This document shows, piece by piece, positions 27,493 through 34,780 of a stretch of 64,000 nt of DNA. The stretch is from positions 310,001 through 374,000 of the forward strand of contig NZ_BAABFV010000002.1 of assembly GCF_039541235.1 (NCBI RefSeq). Reading direction: 5' to 3'. Positions within the stretch are counted from its first letter, which is position 1. Each line of letters starts with the position of its first letter. The notes beneath the pieces were generated by a model. That model made no database searches. It saw only the letters and a list, made by a program, of their open reading frames with translations, and was not told the DNA's origin. The stretch is from Kangiella marina. Its GTDB lineage: Bacteria > Pseudomonadota > Gammaproteobacteria > Enterobacterales > Kangiellaceae. The position numbers were made by a program, and so were the translations under genes.

Positions 27493-27569
27493 TTGTGACC
27501 CACTCAGTCGTTGAAGGAATTTCTTCAGAGTCTAGTGGCTTTTGGACTGGGACTTTTTGTTAAGACAAT

Positions 27570-27602
27570 AAAAAAGGGCAGACCTCGAAAGATCTGCCCT
27601 TT
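27570..27602 (-). terminator. intrinsic terminator of the cold-shock gene
   Basis: On the minus strand AAAGGGCAGA and TCTGCCCTTT form a ten-pair stem around CTTTCGAGGT-type loop sequence, ending in a T-run. It may also stop the convergent GST transcript, although the T-run on that side is short. Confidence 0.85.
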
Positions 27603-27620
27603 GAAATAGAGTGCTAGTAA

Positions 27621-27830
27621 TTAAACAGCAACAATATTTTCAGCCTGAGGGCCTTTTTGACCGTCAGTAACCGTAAATTCAACTTTCTGGCCTTCGGCTA
27701 AAGTTTTAAAACCTGAGTTGCTGATAGAGCTGTAGTGTGCAAACACGTCAGGACCATCTTGCTGCTCGATAAAACCAAAACCTTTTGCTTCGTTGAACCA
27801 TTTAACGGTTCCAGTAATTGTATTAGACAT
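27621..27830 (-). CDS. cold-shock domain protein
   Basis: A 69-residue single-stranded nucleic acid-binding protein of the CspA family. RNP1 is KGFGFIEQ and RNP2 is DVFAHYSSI, and the start [20 protein letters not shown] is typical. It acts as an RNA chaperone. About 200 non-coding bases lie upstream (27831-28038), consistent with the long leaders of csp genes, but no cold-box sequence could be identified by eye. Confidence 0.95.
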   Translation of the reverse strand: MSNTITGTVKWFNEAKGFGFIEQQDGPDVFAHYSSISNSGFKTLAEGQKVEFTVTDGQKGPQAENIVAV

Positions 27831-28038
27831 AATAATATCCTGTAATTTAAATATAAGGGTGCCTTCAAGAGGCTTGAATAGCTGTAAATGTAGACTGATA
27901 TTTAGAAACTGCAGGACAAAGAATTAAAAATAAAACAATGAAATGTAGGATGAAAATAAAGACTTCTTTCTAGCTGAGGATCAGAGTATAGGCTTTCTTA
28001 CCCCCTGTCTACTTTTATTTCATTTATTTACGCGACAG

Positions 28039-28386
28039 CTACTGAGACAGGAATCGCCGAGCCCAATTGCCTTTATGTTCTTTTTCACACGCTTCTTCAG
28101 AATCAAAGCTGATTTGCTTTGCATTATTCTTTAAAGGCACTTTGATCGATTGAAGTTTATCGCTAATGACAGAGCCAATAAAACTATCTTGGTGTTCTTG
28201 CAACGCTTTTGATAAAGAATCTTCCGTATCAAAAATACACACAACCTCTAAGGATTCTGGAAATGCTTTGTAGTCCACAAAATGAGTCAGCCACTCAAAA
28301 CCCTCAACCGAATCCGTCAGCACATGACAGGCATCGGTTAATGTTTTAACGATTAACTTTTCGGTTTTTTTATCATTTTTCTTCAT
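28039..28386 (-). CDS. conserved hypothetical protein
   Basis: 115 residues, start MKKNDKKTEKLIVKTLTDAC. It contains GFEWLTHFVDYKAFPESLEV and a C-terminal EEACEKEHKGNWARRFLS. I recall similar proteins annotated as Fis-family regulators in marine gammaproteobacteria, but no helix-turn-helix is evident, so I treat the function as unknown. No membrane segment. Its upstream side carries the first copy of the 28-32 kb repeat. Confidence 0.65.
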   Translation of the reverse strand: MKKNDKKTEKLIVKTLTDACHVLTDSVEGFEWLTHFVDYKAFPESLEVVCIFDTEDSLSKALQEHQDSFIGSVISDKLQSIKVPLKNNAKQISFDSEEACEKEHKGNWARRFLSQ

Positions 28387-28441
28387 GGTGGGTAGCCTAA
28401 CACAGCTTTAAACAAGTAGGGTATTGATTAAGGGGATTAAA

Positions 28442-28577
28442 CGTAGCCTCGATTAGCGAAAACGTACCACAGGTGACTGAAAAAATGCCTATGGTGCACC
28501 GCCTTCGGTCGTAATCGAGGGGAAGGGTAAACTATAAACATAAAGCCTCGAAATCACTTTGCTTCTTCGAGGCTACG
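28442..28577. repeat. dispersed palindromic repeat, copy 1 (136 bp)
   Basis: Bounded by CGTAGCCTCGA (28442-28452) and its inverse TCGAGGCTACG (28567-28577). Inside are CGATTA...TAATCG arms, an imperfect CACAGG/CCTATG hairpin, and a second stem CCTCGAA/TTCGAGG close to the right end. Read on the minus strand, the second stem is followed by a T-rich stretch, so it can serve as terminator of the PaiB-like gene. Copies 2 and 3 are at 30275 and 31698. The 28387-28730 gap contains this repeat and a 49-codon frame. Confidence 0.85.
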
Positions 28578-28584
28578 CTTGATC

Positions 28585-28734
28585 ATGGGGCGAGCACACA
28601 CTGCATTTTTAAGGGAGTTTATAAAGAGAAGCCCCAAATTCGAAATGGTGGATACCTTAAAGTATTTAGAAGAGCATAATGAGCAGCTGAATCAGCGAAT
28701 AATTATCGTTAGGGCTCCAGCTCTCGGTAACTAA
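28585..28734 (+). other. 49-codon open frame beside repeat copy 1 (doubtful gene)
   Basis: ATG at 28585, stop at 28732-28734, seven bases beyond the repeat. The product would begin MGRAHTAFLREFIKRSPKFE and be basic then acidic. There is no clear ribosome site and I recognise no family. It may be a gene remnant or chance. Confidence 0.2.
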
Positions 28735-29357
28735 TTGATTAAATCCGACATAGCTCGCGTAGGTTCTTTTTCAATTTCTTTGAGGCCTGCTTTAACCCCG
28801 GCTCTATTTTTCTCTGGCTGATTCTGGCTCGCTTTTAATTTGCCAGTTAGGGTTTCAATCTTGATCTCTATACCGACAATGCTTTTTACCAGGCGTTGCG
28901 TGTAGTCTTCAGGTGCGTCACTCATTGACCACGGAGTGCTCATCTTTGACTCGTGCTGGTCTGTCAGTTGCTTAAGATGTTTTAGCAGCAATTCTGGATC
29001 TTCAGTAATTTGGGCGACTCCTTCGGCATGGACTGCCAAATAGTTCCATGTTGGCACTGCTCGCCCCGTTTCAGCCTTGGTTGGGTACCATGACGGTGAT
29101 ACATACGCATTAGGTCCTTGGAATATGGCAAGAACACGTTTACCTTCTGCTAATCGTTGCCATATAGGATTCTTTCGTGCGACATGACACTGCAAAACAC
29201 CATTGGGCGAATCATCAGTGATTTCTAGTTGAAAAGGTACATGATTAGCCTCGATCCCACCTTCATCAGCAATAATTAACAAACCAAAGCTATAATCTTG
29301 AATATACTGTTGCAGTTTTTGAGTATCCTTTTCTTTAAAATGGCTAGGGATGTGCAT
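28731..29357 (-). CDS. PaiB-like FMN-binding protein
   Basis: 208 residues. The family pattern is clear: MHIPSHFKEKDTQKLQQYI, then GIEANHVPFQLE, HVARKNPIWQRL, AYVSPSWYPTK and VPTWNYLAVHAEG. PaiB family members bind FMN and are called negative transcriptional regulators in Bacillus, where they affect protease and sporulation genes; the biochemical role is unclear. A GTAACCTA site shared with the nearby XRE palindrome lies about 43 bases upstream. Confidence 0.87.
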   Translation of the reverse strand: MHIPSHFKEKDTQKLQQYIQDYSFGLLIIADEGGIEANHVPFQLEITDDSPNGVLQCHVARKNPIWQRLAEGKRVLAIFQGPNAYVSPSWYPTKAETGRAVPTWNYLAVHAEGVAQITEDPELLLKHLKQLTDQHESKMSTPWSMSDAPEDYTQRLVKSIVGIEIKIETLTGKLKASQNQPEKNRAGVKAGLKEIEKEPTRAMSDLIN

Positions 29358-29452
29358 TTATTTTATTCCTTGGTTTTATAGACTGGGTTAGCTGATAGCG
29401 TAACCTAACATGTAAGTGCCTGAAGGGGGCGGTACCCCCTCTACACTTTTTA

Positions 29453-29671
29453 TTAATGCTCTTCGATATAAAAAATATCTTCAACCGTAAGCTTGAAAAC
29501 CCGTGCTAACTTAAGCGCCAAAAAAGCCGAAGGAATAAAAACACGGTTTTCAATGGTGTTAATGGTTTTACGGGTAACGCCTACCAATTCTGCTAAATCA
29601 GCCTGAGTATAGTTATGCTGAGCTCGCAGCTGTTTCAGGTGATTGGCAAAGTATTTTTGGTCACTTTGCAC
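29453..29671 (-). CDS. small XRE/Cro-type transcriptional regulator
   Basis: 72 residues that are almost entirely one helix-turn-helix domain: YTQADLAELVGVTRKTINTI, then PSAFLALKLARVFKLTVEDI. The GTG start at 29671 shares its G with the TAG stop of the upstream membrane-protein gene, and an AAGGAG site sits seven bases before it, inside that gene; the two are translationally coupled. It probably represses its own operon at the palindrome at 30158-30193. A longer ATG-started frame upstream is in the wrong context and lacks similarity. Confidence 0.85.
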   Translation of the reverse strand: MQSDQKYFANHLKQLRAQHNYTQADLAELVGVTRKTINTIENRVFIPSAFLALKLARVFKLTVEDIFYIEEH

Positions 29672-30126
29672 TATTCGGCTCCTTGATCGTTTTTTAGTTC
29701 TAAATACGAAAAGAACAGAATTGGGACAATAATCGCTAATACCGCAATAGTTCTTATGAACAATAGTAAATCCAAGTCCCAAAACTCTGTTGCTGGTATC
29801 AACAGCCAAATCATGCCAAAGAGAGTGAAGTAACCCGCCATAAAGGCTTGCCATTTATTTTTATGGGTTAATTCATCATTGAGAGCTTCGAATGCATTGG
29901 CTTTCTTTACTTTTTTGCTAAAAGAGTAGAAAAAATAACAAGCAGCCACCCATAACATTGAACCAAGTATAACTAACCCTGTAATTAAATGAATAATGCT
30001 ACTCTCGGTACCTTTAATGATATCTGAACCTATCCAAGCAAATTGCCATAAAGCAAAGGCAAAAGCCGCGAAGATTAAAATTTTAGCTCTTGAGTGAACC
30101 AGTTTGTCTGCTTTGTTGAGTTCCAT
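29671..30126 (-). CDS. four-helix membrane protein coupled to an XRE regulator
   Basis: 151 residues from the ATG at 30126 (AAGGGA upstream). Four membrane helices are visible: ILIFAAFAFALWQFAWIG, SIIHLITGLVILGSMLWVAA, WQAFMAGYFTLFGMIWLLI and FIRTIAVLAIIVPILFFSYL. Hydrophilic loops are short. I do not recognise a named family, though membrane protein plus short Cro-type regulator pairs are common. The function is unknown. Confidence 0.75.
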   Translation of the reverse strand: MELNKADKLVHSRAKILIFAAFAFALWQFAWIGSDIIKGTESSIIHLITGLVILGSMLWVAACYFFYSFSKKVKKANAFEALNDELTHKNKWQAFMAGYFTLFGMIWLLIPATEFWDLDLLLFIRTIAVLAIIVPILFFSYLELKNDQGAE

Positions 30127-30157
30127 AGAATATCCCTTATCTTTTATCATTGAGTGT

Positions 30158-30193
30158 GTAACCTATGCGTTACTTTAGTAACTCGTAGGTTAC
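30158..30193. promoter_or_regulatory. near-perfect palindrome, likely operator of the membrane protein/XRE operon
   Basis: GTAACCTA (30158-30165) and TAGGTTAC (30186-30193) flank inner arms GTTACT and AGTAAC, so most of the 36 bases are self-complementary. It ends 32 bases upstream of the operon's first ATG, where a Cro-type repressor would bind. A half-site GTAACCTA recurs at 29400-29407 ahead of the PaiB-like gene. Confidence 0.55.
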
Positions 30194-30274
30194 ATGTCAA
30201 GCCAAGCAGAAATTTAATTGTTTAAGGGGATGAGCGGTTACTCTAGGAGTTTAGCTTGTGTGTATTTTTAAGTT

Positions 30275-30383
30275 TATAGCCTCGATTAGCGAAGCGTACT
30301 AGGGGCATCCTTTGGTCTTAATCGAGGGAAGGGTTAACTATAAACATAAAACCTCGAAGTCACTTCGCTTCTTCGAGGCTACG
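30275..30383. repeat. dispersed palindromic repeat, copy 2 (109 bp)
   Basis: Same element as copy 1, with left end TATAGCCTCGA and right end TCGAGGCTACG. It lacks roughly 28 internal bases that form the CACAGG/CCTGTG hairpin of the other copies. It lies just after the FG-GAP gene on the minus strand; CCTCGAAG/CTTCGAGG followed by TTTTATG there looks like a terminator. Confidence 0.83.
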
Positions 30384-30431
30384 CTTGCTGTTATTTGTCC
30401 TGACTTACGCTTGCTGTTATTTGTCCTGACT
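30381..30431. repeat. 26-bp tandem duplication at the end of the FG-GAP gene
   Basis: A unit beginning ACGCTTGCTG occurs at 30381-30406 and again from 30407, identical over 25 bases. The second copy contains the last codons and stop of the FG-GAP gene; the first lies beyond the stop and joins repeat copy 2. Confidence 0.9.
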
Positions 30432-31553
30432 AAGGTATACCGCAGCTAACTTACTGCCTCCACTAGCAACGATAAAATCACTTTTTCCATCTTCGTTTAG
30501 ATCTACTATGACTATTCCCCACGGATTAGGGATATTTGGATGTTTAAAAGTAACGGTTTCGAAAGTGTCTTTACTGCCTAGTACAACGAGTATCTCCCCA
30601 GACCAATTGCTGATTAAAGCATCATCAACACCATCACCGTTAATATCCCCGGTTGCTACCTGCTTTGCACCAGAAGTTACGTTGAACGAGGCTTTCTTAT
30701 CTTTAAGAAAATTTCCTTGGTCGTCTCCAGGCATGATAGCCATAGAGTTTCCAGTTGAGGCTACAATTAAGTCTATTGTCCCATCTCCAGTCATGTCAGC
30801 TAACCCAACTGCGAATGAAGACTCGAATGGGATTGGTTTTTTTAAAGAAAACGATTGCTTATCGGTACTAGTGTTGAGAGCAATAGCAATTTCTTGTTGA
30901 TTGGGTGCCACTAAGTCTAACTTTCCATTACCATTGATATCGCCAGAGGCAAAGCCAAGATACGGATCGCCACCCACATCAATAAGCTGGCTTTCTTTTT
31001 CGAACTTTCCATCCCCCAGCCCTTTGAATACACTTAACCCTTCATGGGTGCGGTTATCTACAACCAAATCTACGATACTATCGCCGTCTAGATCTTTTAG
31101 TTGAGCTACATGCGGATGTGGCTTTACGTCAATATTAAACGGTGAATATGGTGAGTTTTTAAAGTTTCCCTTTCCATCACCATGAAGCAATGTCACATGT
31201 GATGTTTCATGATTAGTGATAGCCACATCGAGATGCCCATCACCATTGATGTCTGAAACGGATATGTCCGTAGGGTTGTCACCCGCAGGATACTGACCAA
31301 CTTCTGTCAAGTCGCCTTCACCATTTCCCTGATAAGCAACAATGTTATTGTCTGAATAATTAGAGACAACAATATCTTGGTGACCATCTGAGTTAAAATC
31401 AAAAGCTGAGATTGTTGATTCGCCCGCCCCAACATTTAATATCGAGTGAGAGAAGGTTGTATTACCTATCTCGACGGACTGAGCTTTACAAACAAAGCTC
31501 AGCGAAAAAGTTAACAATAACAAAAAGTAGGGAGTGTATTTATACTGGCTCAT
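30417..31553 (-). CDS. secreted FG-GAP/VCBS repeat protein
   Basis: 378 residues with a signal peptide (LLLLTFSLSFVCKAQS). Seven calcium-loop repeats of the FG-GAP type can be read: DFNSDGHQDIVV, DINGDGHLDVAI, DLDGDSIVDLVV, DINGNGKLDLVA, DMTGDGTIDLIV, DINGDGVDDALI and DLNEDGKSDFIV. This predicts a seven-bladed beta-propeller, calcium-bound and extracellular or periplasmic. There is no enzymatic or anchor domain, so the role is unknown. The stop lies in a 26-bp tandem duplication. Confidence 0.85.
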   Translation of the reverse strand: MSQYKYTPYFLLLLTFSLSFVCKAQSVEIGNTTFSHSILNVGAGESTISAFDFNSDGHQDIVVSNYSDNNIVAYQGNGEGDLTEVGQYPAGDNPTDISVSDINGDGHLDVAITNHETSHVTLLHGDGKGNFKNSPYSPFNIDVKPHPHVAQLKDLDGDSIVDLVVDNRTHEGLSVFKGLGDGKFEKESQLIDVGGDPYLGFASGDINGNGKLDLVAPNQQEIAIALNTSTDKQSFSLKKPIPFESSFAVGLADMTGDGTIDLIVASTGNSMAIMPGDDQGNFLKDKKASFNVTSGAKQVATGDINGDGVDDALISNWSGEILVVLGSKDTFETVTFKHPNIPNPWGIVIVDLNEDGKSDFIVASGGSKLAAVYLSQDK

Positions 31554-31697
31554 ATCGCCACCTTAATCCGATTAGTCGTATATCATTGATTATACGAATT
31601 CATCCGCAACACTCTATTAACCTTACTATTTCTTTACATATGATGGGCTATGAACACTTCAGGGGGAGCGAACTTTAAGGGCTTTATATTGAGTAAA

Positions 31698-31834
31698 CGT
31701 CACTTCGATCAGCGAAAGCGCCCCACAGGTGACTGAAAGGAATGCCTGTGGTGCACTCCCTCTGGTCGTAATCGAGGGGAGGAGTAAACTATAAATATAA
31801 AACCTCGAAGTCGCTTTGCTCCTTCGAGGCTACG
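31698..31834. repeat. dispersed palindromic repeat, copy 3 (137 bp)
   Basis: Left end CGTCACTTCGA (diverged), right end TCGAGGCTACG. It contains a perfect CCACAGG/CCTGTGG hairpin and the CCTCGAAG/CTTCGAGG-type second stem with one change. It begins four bases after the stop codon of the SHOCT lipoprotein gene on the minus strand. Confidence 0.83.
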
Positions 31835-31837
31835 CTG

Positions 31838-32446
31838 CTACTTGTTTAAAAGCTTTTCTTTTTCAGCTTTGTATTCCTCTTTACTAATCAAGCCCTTTTC
31901 GAACCACTTTCTTAATTTTATCAACTCGTCCTCTGTGCTTTTCCCAGAAGTTTCATTATTTGTTTCTTTAAAATTGGCATGTTTTTGCTTGCTTTTAAAA
32001 AGTTTAACCTTTTCTGGTGTATAGCCCACAAGTAGCTTATCGATAACAGGCATCATCTTTGATTCAACACTCGCCCACTTATTTAGAGCCAAGCCACCTT
32101 TACCGTTTAGGTGGTATTCAGCGTAACCTAACATCTTATGATTTTTAAACAGTGATAGCTCCGCATGGTGCATATACATCCCAATATCCCATGTTTTTAG
32201 AGCAGTATAAGTGAGGTAGTAATCGCAATAGAAAGGCATTTCGTCATCAAATACTTCAGTTGTTATTCCATGTTTCATGAAACCTCTTTGCACAACTGGC
32301 AAAAAGTCGCTAACAATTACTTTTGGGTTTTTTTGGATGCAGACATGGCTGATTTCATGCTCTGGATCTAACTCTTGTACTTTAATACTTGTGCAAGAAG
32401 CTATGAAATATGCGATAAAAGCCAATAAGAGTAATCTGTTTTTCAT
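31838..32446 (-). CDS. Sbal_3080-like lipoprotein with C-terminal SHOCT motif
   Basis: 202 residues from the ATG at 32446 (AGGGAT upstream). The lipoprotein signal ends ASC (cysteine about 17). The body has HVCIQKNPKVIVSDFLPVVQ, YYLTYTALKTWDIGMYMHHA and GYAEYHLNGKGGLALNKW, a pattern I recall from Shewanella Sbal_3080-type lipoproteins. The last 30 residues (LIKLRKWFEKGLISKEEYKA) are a SHOCT motif, a short module often at the end of membrane proteins. The function is unknown. Confidence 0.72.
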   Translation of the reverse strand: MKNRLLLLAFIAYFIASCTSIKVQELDPEHEISHVCIQKNPKVIVSDFLPVVQRGFMKHGITTEVFDDEMPFYCDYYLTYTALKTWDIGMYMHHAELSLFKNHKMLGYAEYHLNGKGGLALNKWASVESKMMPVIDKLLVGYTPEKVKLFKSKQKHANFKETNNETSGKSTEDELIKLRKWFEKGLISKEEYKAEKEKLLNK

Positions 32447-32703
32447 TTGAAAATCCCTATATTTATAGATTATTTTTAGTTTTGAGCTGATACTCGACAT
32501 ATATATTACCTAGAAACTAACATATAGTCATGGGGGAATCAGTGCCGGAGAACAGTACCCCCAGTTGTAAAAAGTCTCTAGATTCCTTATCAAGTACGGA
32601 GTGATGCGATTGTTGGTAGGCGTTTGGGCCGGAATAACATGAAGCGGGTTAGATCCTGCGGCCTATCGGCTCAGTTTCCAAGTGACAAGCAAAATAGAGC
32701 GAG

Positions 32704-32723
32704 ATTCCCGACTTCTCGGGAAT
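32704..32723. repeat. REP-like palindrome
   Basis: ATTCCCGA and TCGGGAAT with a four-base CTTC loop, followed by GACG. The same kind of palindrome ending in GGGAATGACG is dispersed in many proteobacterial genomes. There is no T-run, so it is not a terminator. No second copy is visible in this window. Confidence 0.5.
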
Positions 32724-32753
32724 GACGAAAAACACCTAATTGACCCAAAAACA

Positions 32754-32782
32754 TTGCCTCAACCCCTGAAAAATGGTATAAA
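32754..32782 (+). promoter_or_regulatory. rpsB promoter (sigma-70)
   Basis: TTGCCT (32754-32759), 17 bases, TATAAA (32777-32782). The bases right after the -10 box are GCGCGCCG, a GC-rich discriminator typical of ribosomal promoters under stringent control. It leaves a leader of about 170 bases. Confidence 0.65.
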
Positions 32783-32859
32783 GCGCGCCGTGGCTCGAAA
32801 GTGCGTTTAAACCCGTACAACAATTGGGCTACAAATACGTTATTTACTTAAAATCCACA

Positions 32860-32951
32860 CACAAATCGGCACATTTGCCGGGGTGCTCCGCCAGAAAGAC
32901 ACTGGTTGGGGTCGGGAAATGGGATTTGTGGAGGCTTAACCCGAAATTCGG
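32860..32951 (+). ncRNA. structured rpsB leader, candidate S2 autoregulatory site
   Basis: CACAAATC (32860-32867) can pair with GATTTGTG (32923-32930), enclosing two hairpins: GGCA-CATT-TGCC (32868-32879) and CCAG-AAAGACA-CTGG (32891-32905). A small CCGAA/TTCGG palindrome (32941-32951) overlaps the ribosome-binding GGAG. Ribosomal protein S2 represses its own mRNA through the leader in E. coli; that this fold is the equivalent element is inference. Confidence 0.5.
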
Positions 32952-32961
32952 AGAATTTATT

Positions 32962-33696
32962 ATGTCTAAAGTTAGTATGCGTGACATGCTACAGGCGGGC
33001 GTGCACTTCGGTCACAAAACTCGCTTCTGGAACCCTCAAATGCGTCCATATATCTTTGGTGCGCGTAACAAGATCCATATCATCAACCTTGAAGAAACAG
33101 TACCTATGTTCAACGATGCGTTGAATTACTTAGGTAAAATCGCTTCTAACAAAGGTAAAATCCTTTTCGTTGGTACGAAGCGTGCTGCAGCTGAAATCGT
33201 TAAAGAAGAAGCGACTCGTTGTGGTCAGTTCTTCGTTGATAAGCGTTGGTTAGGCGGTATGTTGACTAACTACAAAACGATTCGTGGTTCTATTAACCGT
33301 TTGAAAGACCTAGAAAAACAGTCTGAAGACGGTACTTTCGATCGTTTGACGAAGAAAGAAGCGTTGATGCGTACTCGTGAGATGGAGAAGCTTGAAGCCT
33401 CTATCGGCGGTATTAAAAACATGGGTGGTCTACCAGACGTATTGTTTGTTGTTGACGCTGACCATGAAAGCATTGCAATCGCAGAAGCTAACAAAATGGG
33501 CATCCCAGTGGTTTCTGTTGTTGATACAAACTCTAACCCGAAAGGCGTTGATTACATCATCCCAGGTAACGATGATGCGATCCGTGCGATTCGCTTATAC
33601 TGCGCAGCAGTAGCGGACGCGGTACTTGACGGTAAGCAAAGCAACACAGTTGCTGATAAAGGCGACGAGTTTGTTGAAGAGGCTGGCGAAGAGTAA
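32962..33696 (+). CDS. rpsB: 30S ribosomal protein S2
   Basis: S2 is a component of the small ribosomal subunit. The 244-residue sequence starts [20 protein letters not shown] and includes [20 protein letters not shown] and [16 protein letters not shown], all standard. The ATG at 32962 has GGAG nine bases upstream. It is followed by a terminator-like attenuator and tsf, the universal pairing. Confidence 0.98.
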   Translation: MSKVSMRDMLQAGVHFGHKTRFWNPQMRPYIFGARNKIHIINLEETVPMFNDALNYLGKIASNKGKILFVGTKRAAAEIVKEEATRCGQFFVDKRWLGGMLTNYKTIRGSINRLKDLEKQSEDGTFDRLTKKEALMRTREMEKLEASIGGIKNMGGLPDVLFVVDADHESIAIAEANKMGIPVVSVVDTNSNPKGVDYIIPGNDDAIRAIRLYCAAVADAVLDGKQSNTVADKGDEFVEEAGEE

Positions 33697-33718
33697 TCGC
33701 TAACCTTGCTATGTGTTG

Positions 33719-33743
33719 AAAAGGGGGCCTCGCCCCCTTTTTT
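33719..33743 (+). terminator. terminator/attenuator between rpsB and tsf
   Basis: AAAAGGGGGC and GCCCCCTTTT pair across a three-base CTC loop, followed by more Ts to 33743. As in E. coli, it probably allows partial readthrough so that S2 and EF-Ts amounts differ. Confidence 0.9.
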
Positions 33744-33867
33744 GAAAAACCTTTTGGTTTCAAACGCTTAAGAAGCTTCATAAAGGTTTAAACACGACAC
33801 TCTACACTATTCTAGTTTATGTATTCTGCTGTTCTGAAAAGCAGAGGAATCTATCGGAGATACTATC

Positions 33868-34734
33868 ATGGCAATTACTGCTGCATTAGTTAAAGAATTA
33901 CGTGAGCGCACTGGCGCTGGCATGATGGAATGTAAGAAAGCGTTGGTTGAAGCTGACGGTAACATTGAAACTGCAATCGATAACATGCGTAAATCTGGCC
34001 AAGCGAAAGCGGCTAAGAAAGCAGGTCGTATCGCTGCTGAAGGTGTTATTTTAGCAAAATCAGGTAGCAACACAGGTGTACTAGTTGAAGTGAACTCTGA
34101 AACTGACTTCGTTGCTCGTGACGAAAACTTCAAGAAGTTCTCAAGCGAAGTAGTAGATGTTGCTTTAGAGAACGGCACTAGCGACATTGATGCATTAAAT
34201 GCTGCATCTATGCCTTCTGGTGAGTCTGTTGAAGAAGCGCGCGCTAACTTAGTTGCTAAAATCGGTGAGAACATCACGGTACGTCGCGTGGCTAAAGTTG
34301 ATGGTGAAACGCTTGGTGCATACGTTCACGGCGGCCGTATCGGCGTAATCGTTTCTTTAGAGGGCGGTGACGAAGATTTGGCGAAAGACATTGCAATGCA
34401 CGTTGCTGCAAGCAACCCTCAGTTCAACACAGCTGACGACGTTGATCCTGCGGTTATCGAAAAAGAGAAAGAAATCATCAAAGCTCAACCTGATATGGAA
34501 GGCAAACCTGATGATATCGTTGAGAAAATGATGGTTGGTCGTATTAAGAAGTTCGTTGGCGAAATCACTTTGGAAGGTCAAAGCTTCGTTAAAGATCCTT
34601 CAACGACTGTTGGTCAGCTTCTTAAAGAGAAAAGCGCAAAAGTTATCTCTTACACTCGTTTCGAAGTAGGCGAAGGTATCGAGAAGAAAGACGAAGACTT
34701 CGCTTCTGAAGTTGCTGCGCAAATGAAGAAGTAA
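33868..34734 (+). CDS. tsf: elongation factor Ts
   Basis: EF-Ts exchanges GDP for GTP on EF-Tu. 288 residues with the N-terminal UBA-like part ([20 protein letters not shown]) and the core motif [16 protein letters not shown] that inserts into EF-Tu. It ends with the usual helical C-terminus. CGGAGATA precedes the ATG. Confidence 0.98.
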   Translation: MAITAALVKELRERTGAGMMECKKALVEADGNIETAIDNMRKSGQAKAAKKAGRIAAEGVILAKSGSNTGVLVEVNSETDFVARDENFKKFSSEVVDVALENGTSDIDALNAASMPSGESVEEARANLVAKIGENITVRRVAKVDGETLGAYVHGGRIGVIVSLEGGDEDLAKDIAMHVAASNPQFNTADDVDPAVIEKEKEIIKAQPDMEGKPDDIVEKMMVGRIKKFVGEITLEGQSFVKDPSTTVGQLLKEKSAKVISYTRFEVGEGIEKKDEDFASEVAAQMKK

Positions 34735-34780
34735 TTGCTGAGTACTATTTAGGCAATACGAACTAAAAAAAGGAAACACT

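Larger units (their letters stand above)
32447..32961 (+). other. non-coding interval upstream of rpsB
   Basis: No convincing gene. From left to right it holds the promoter side of the minus-strand lipoprotein gene, roughly 180 bases with no recognised feature, a REP-like palindrome (32704-32723), the rpsB promoter (32754-32782) and a structured leader (about 32860-32951). An in-frame TTG extension of rpsB from 32824 is not real coding sequence. Confidence 0.7.

Noticed and set aside
27831-28038. Cold-box element in the csp leader
   Set aside because: The length fits a cold-shock leader, but I could not identify a cold-box sequence by eye.
29672-29854. ATG-started N-terminal extension of the small XRE regulator
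   Set aside because: It runs through the membrane-protein gene in another frame; the GTG at 29671 with AAGGAG is far better.
32824-32961. N-terminal extension of rpsB in frame from a TTG
   Set aside because: Not like S2; the stretch is the structured leader and the ATG at 32962 has a proper ribosome site.
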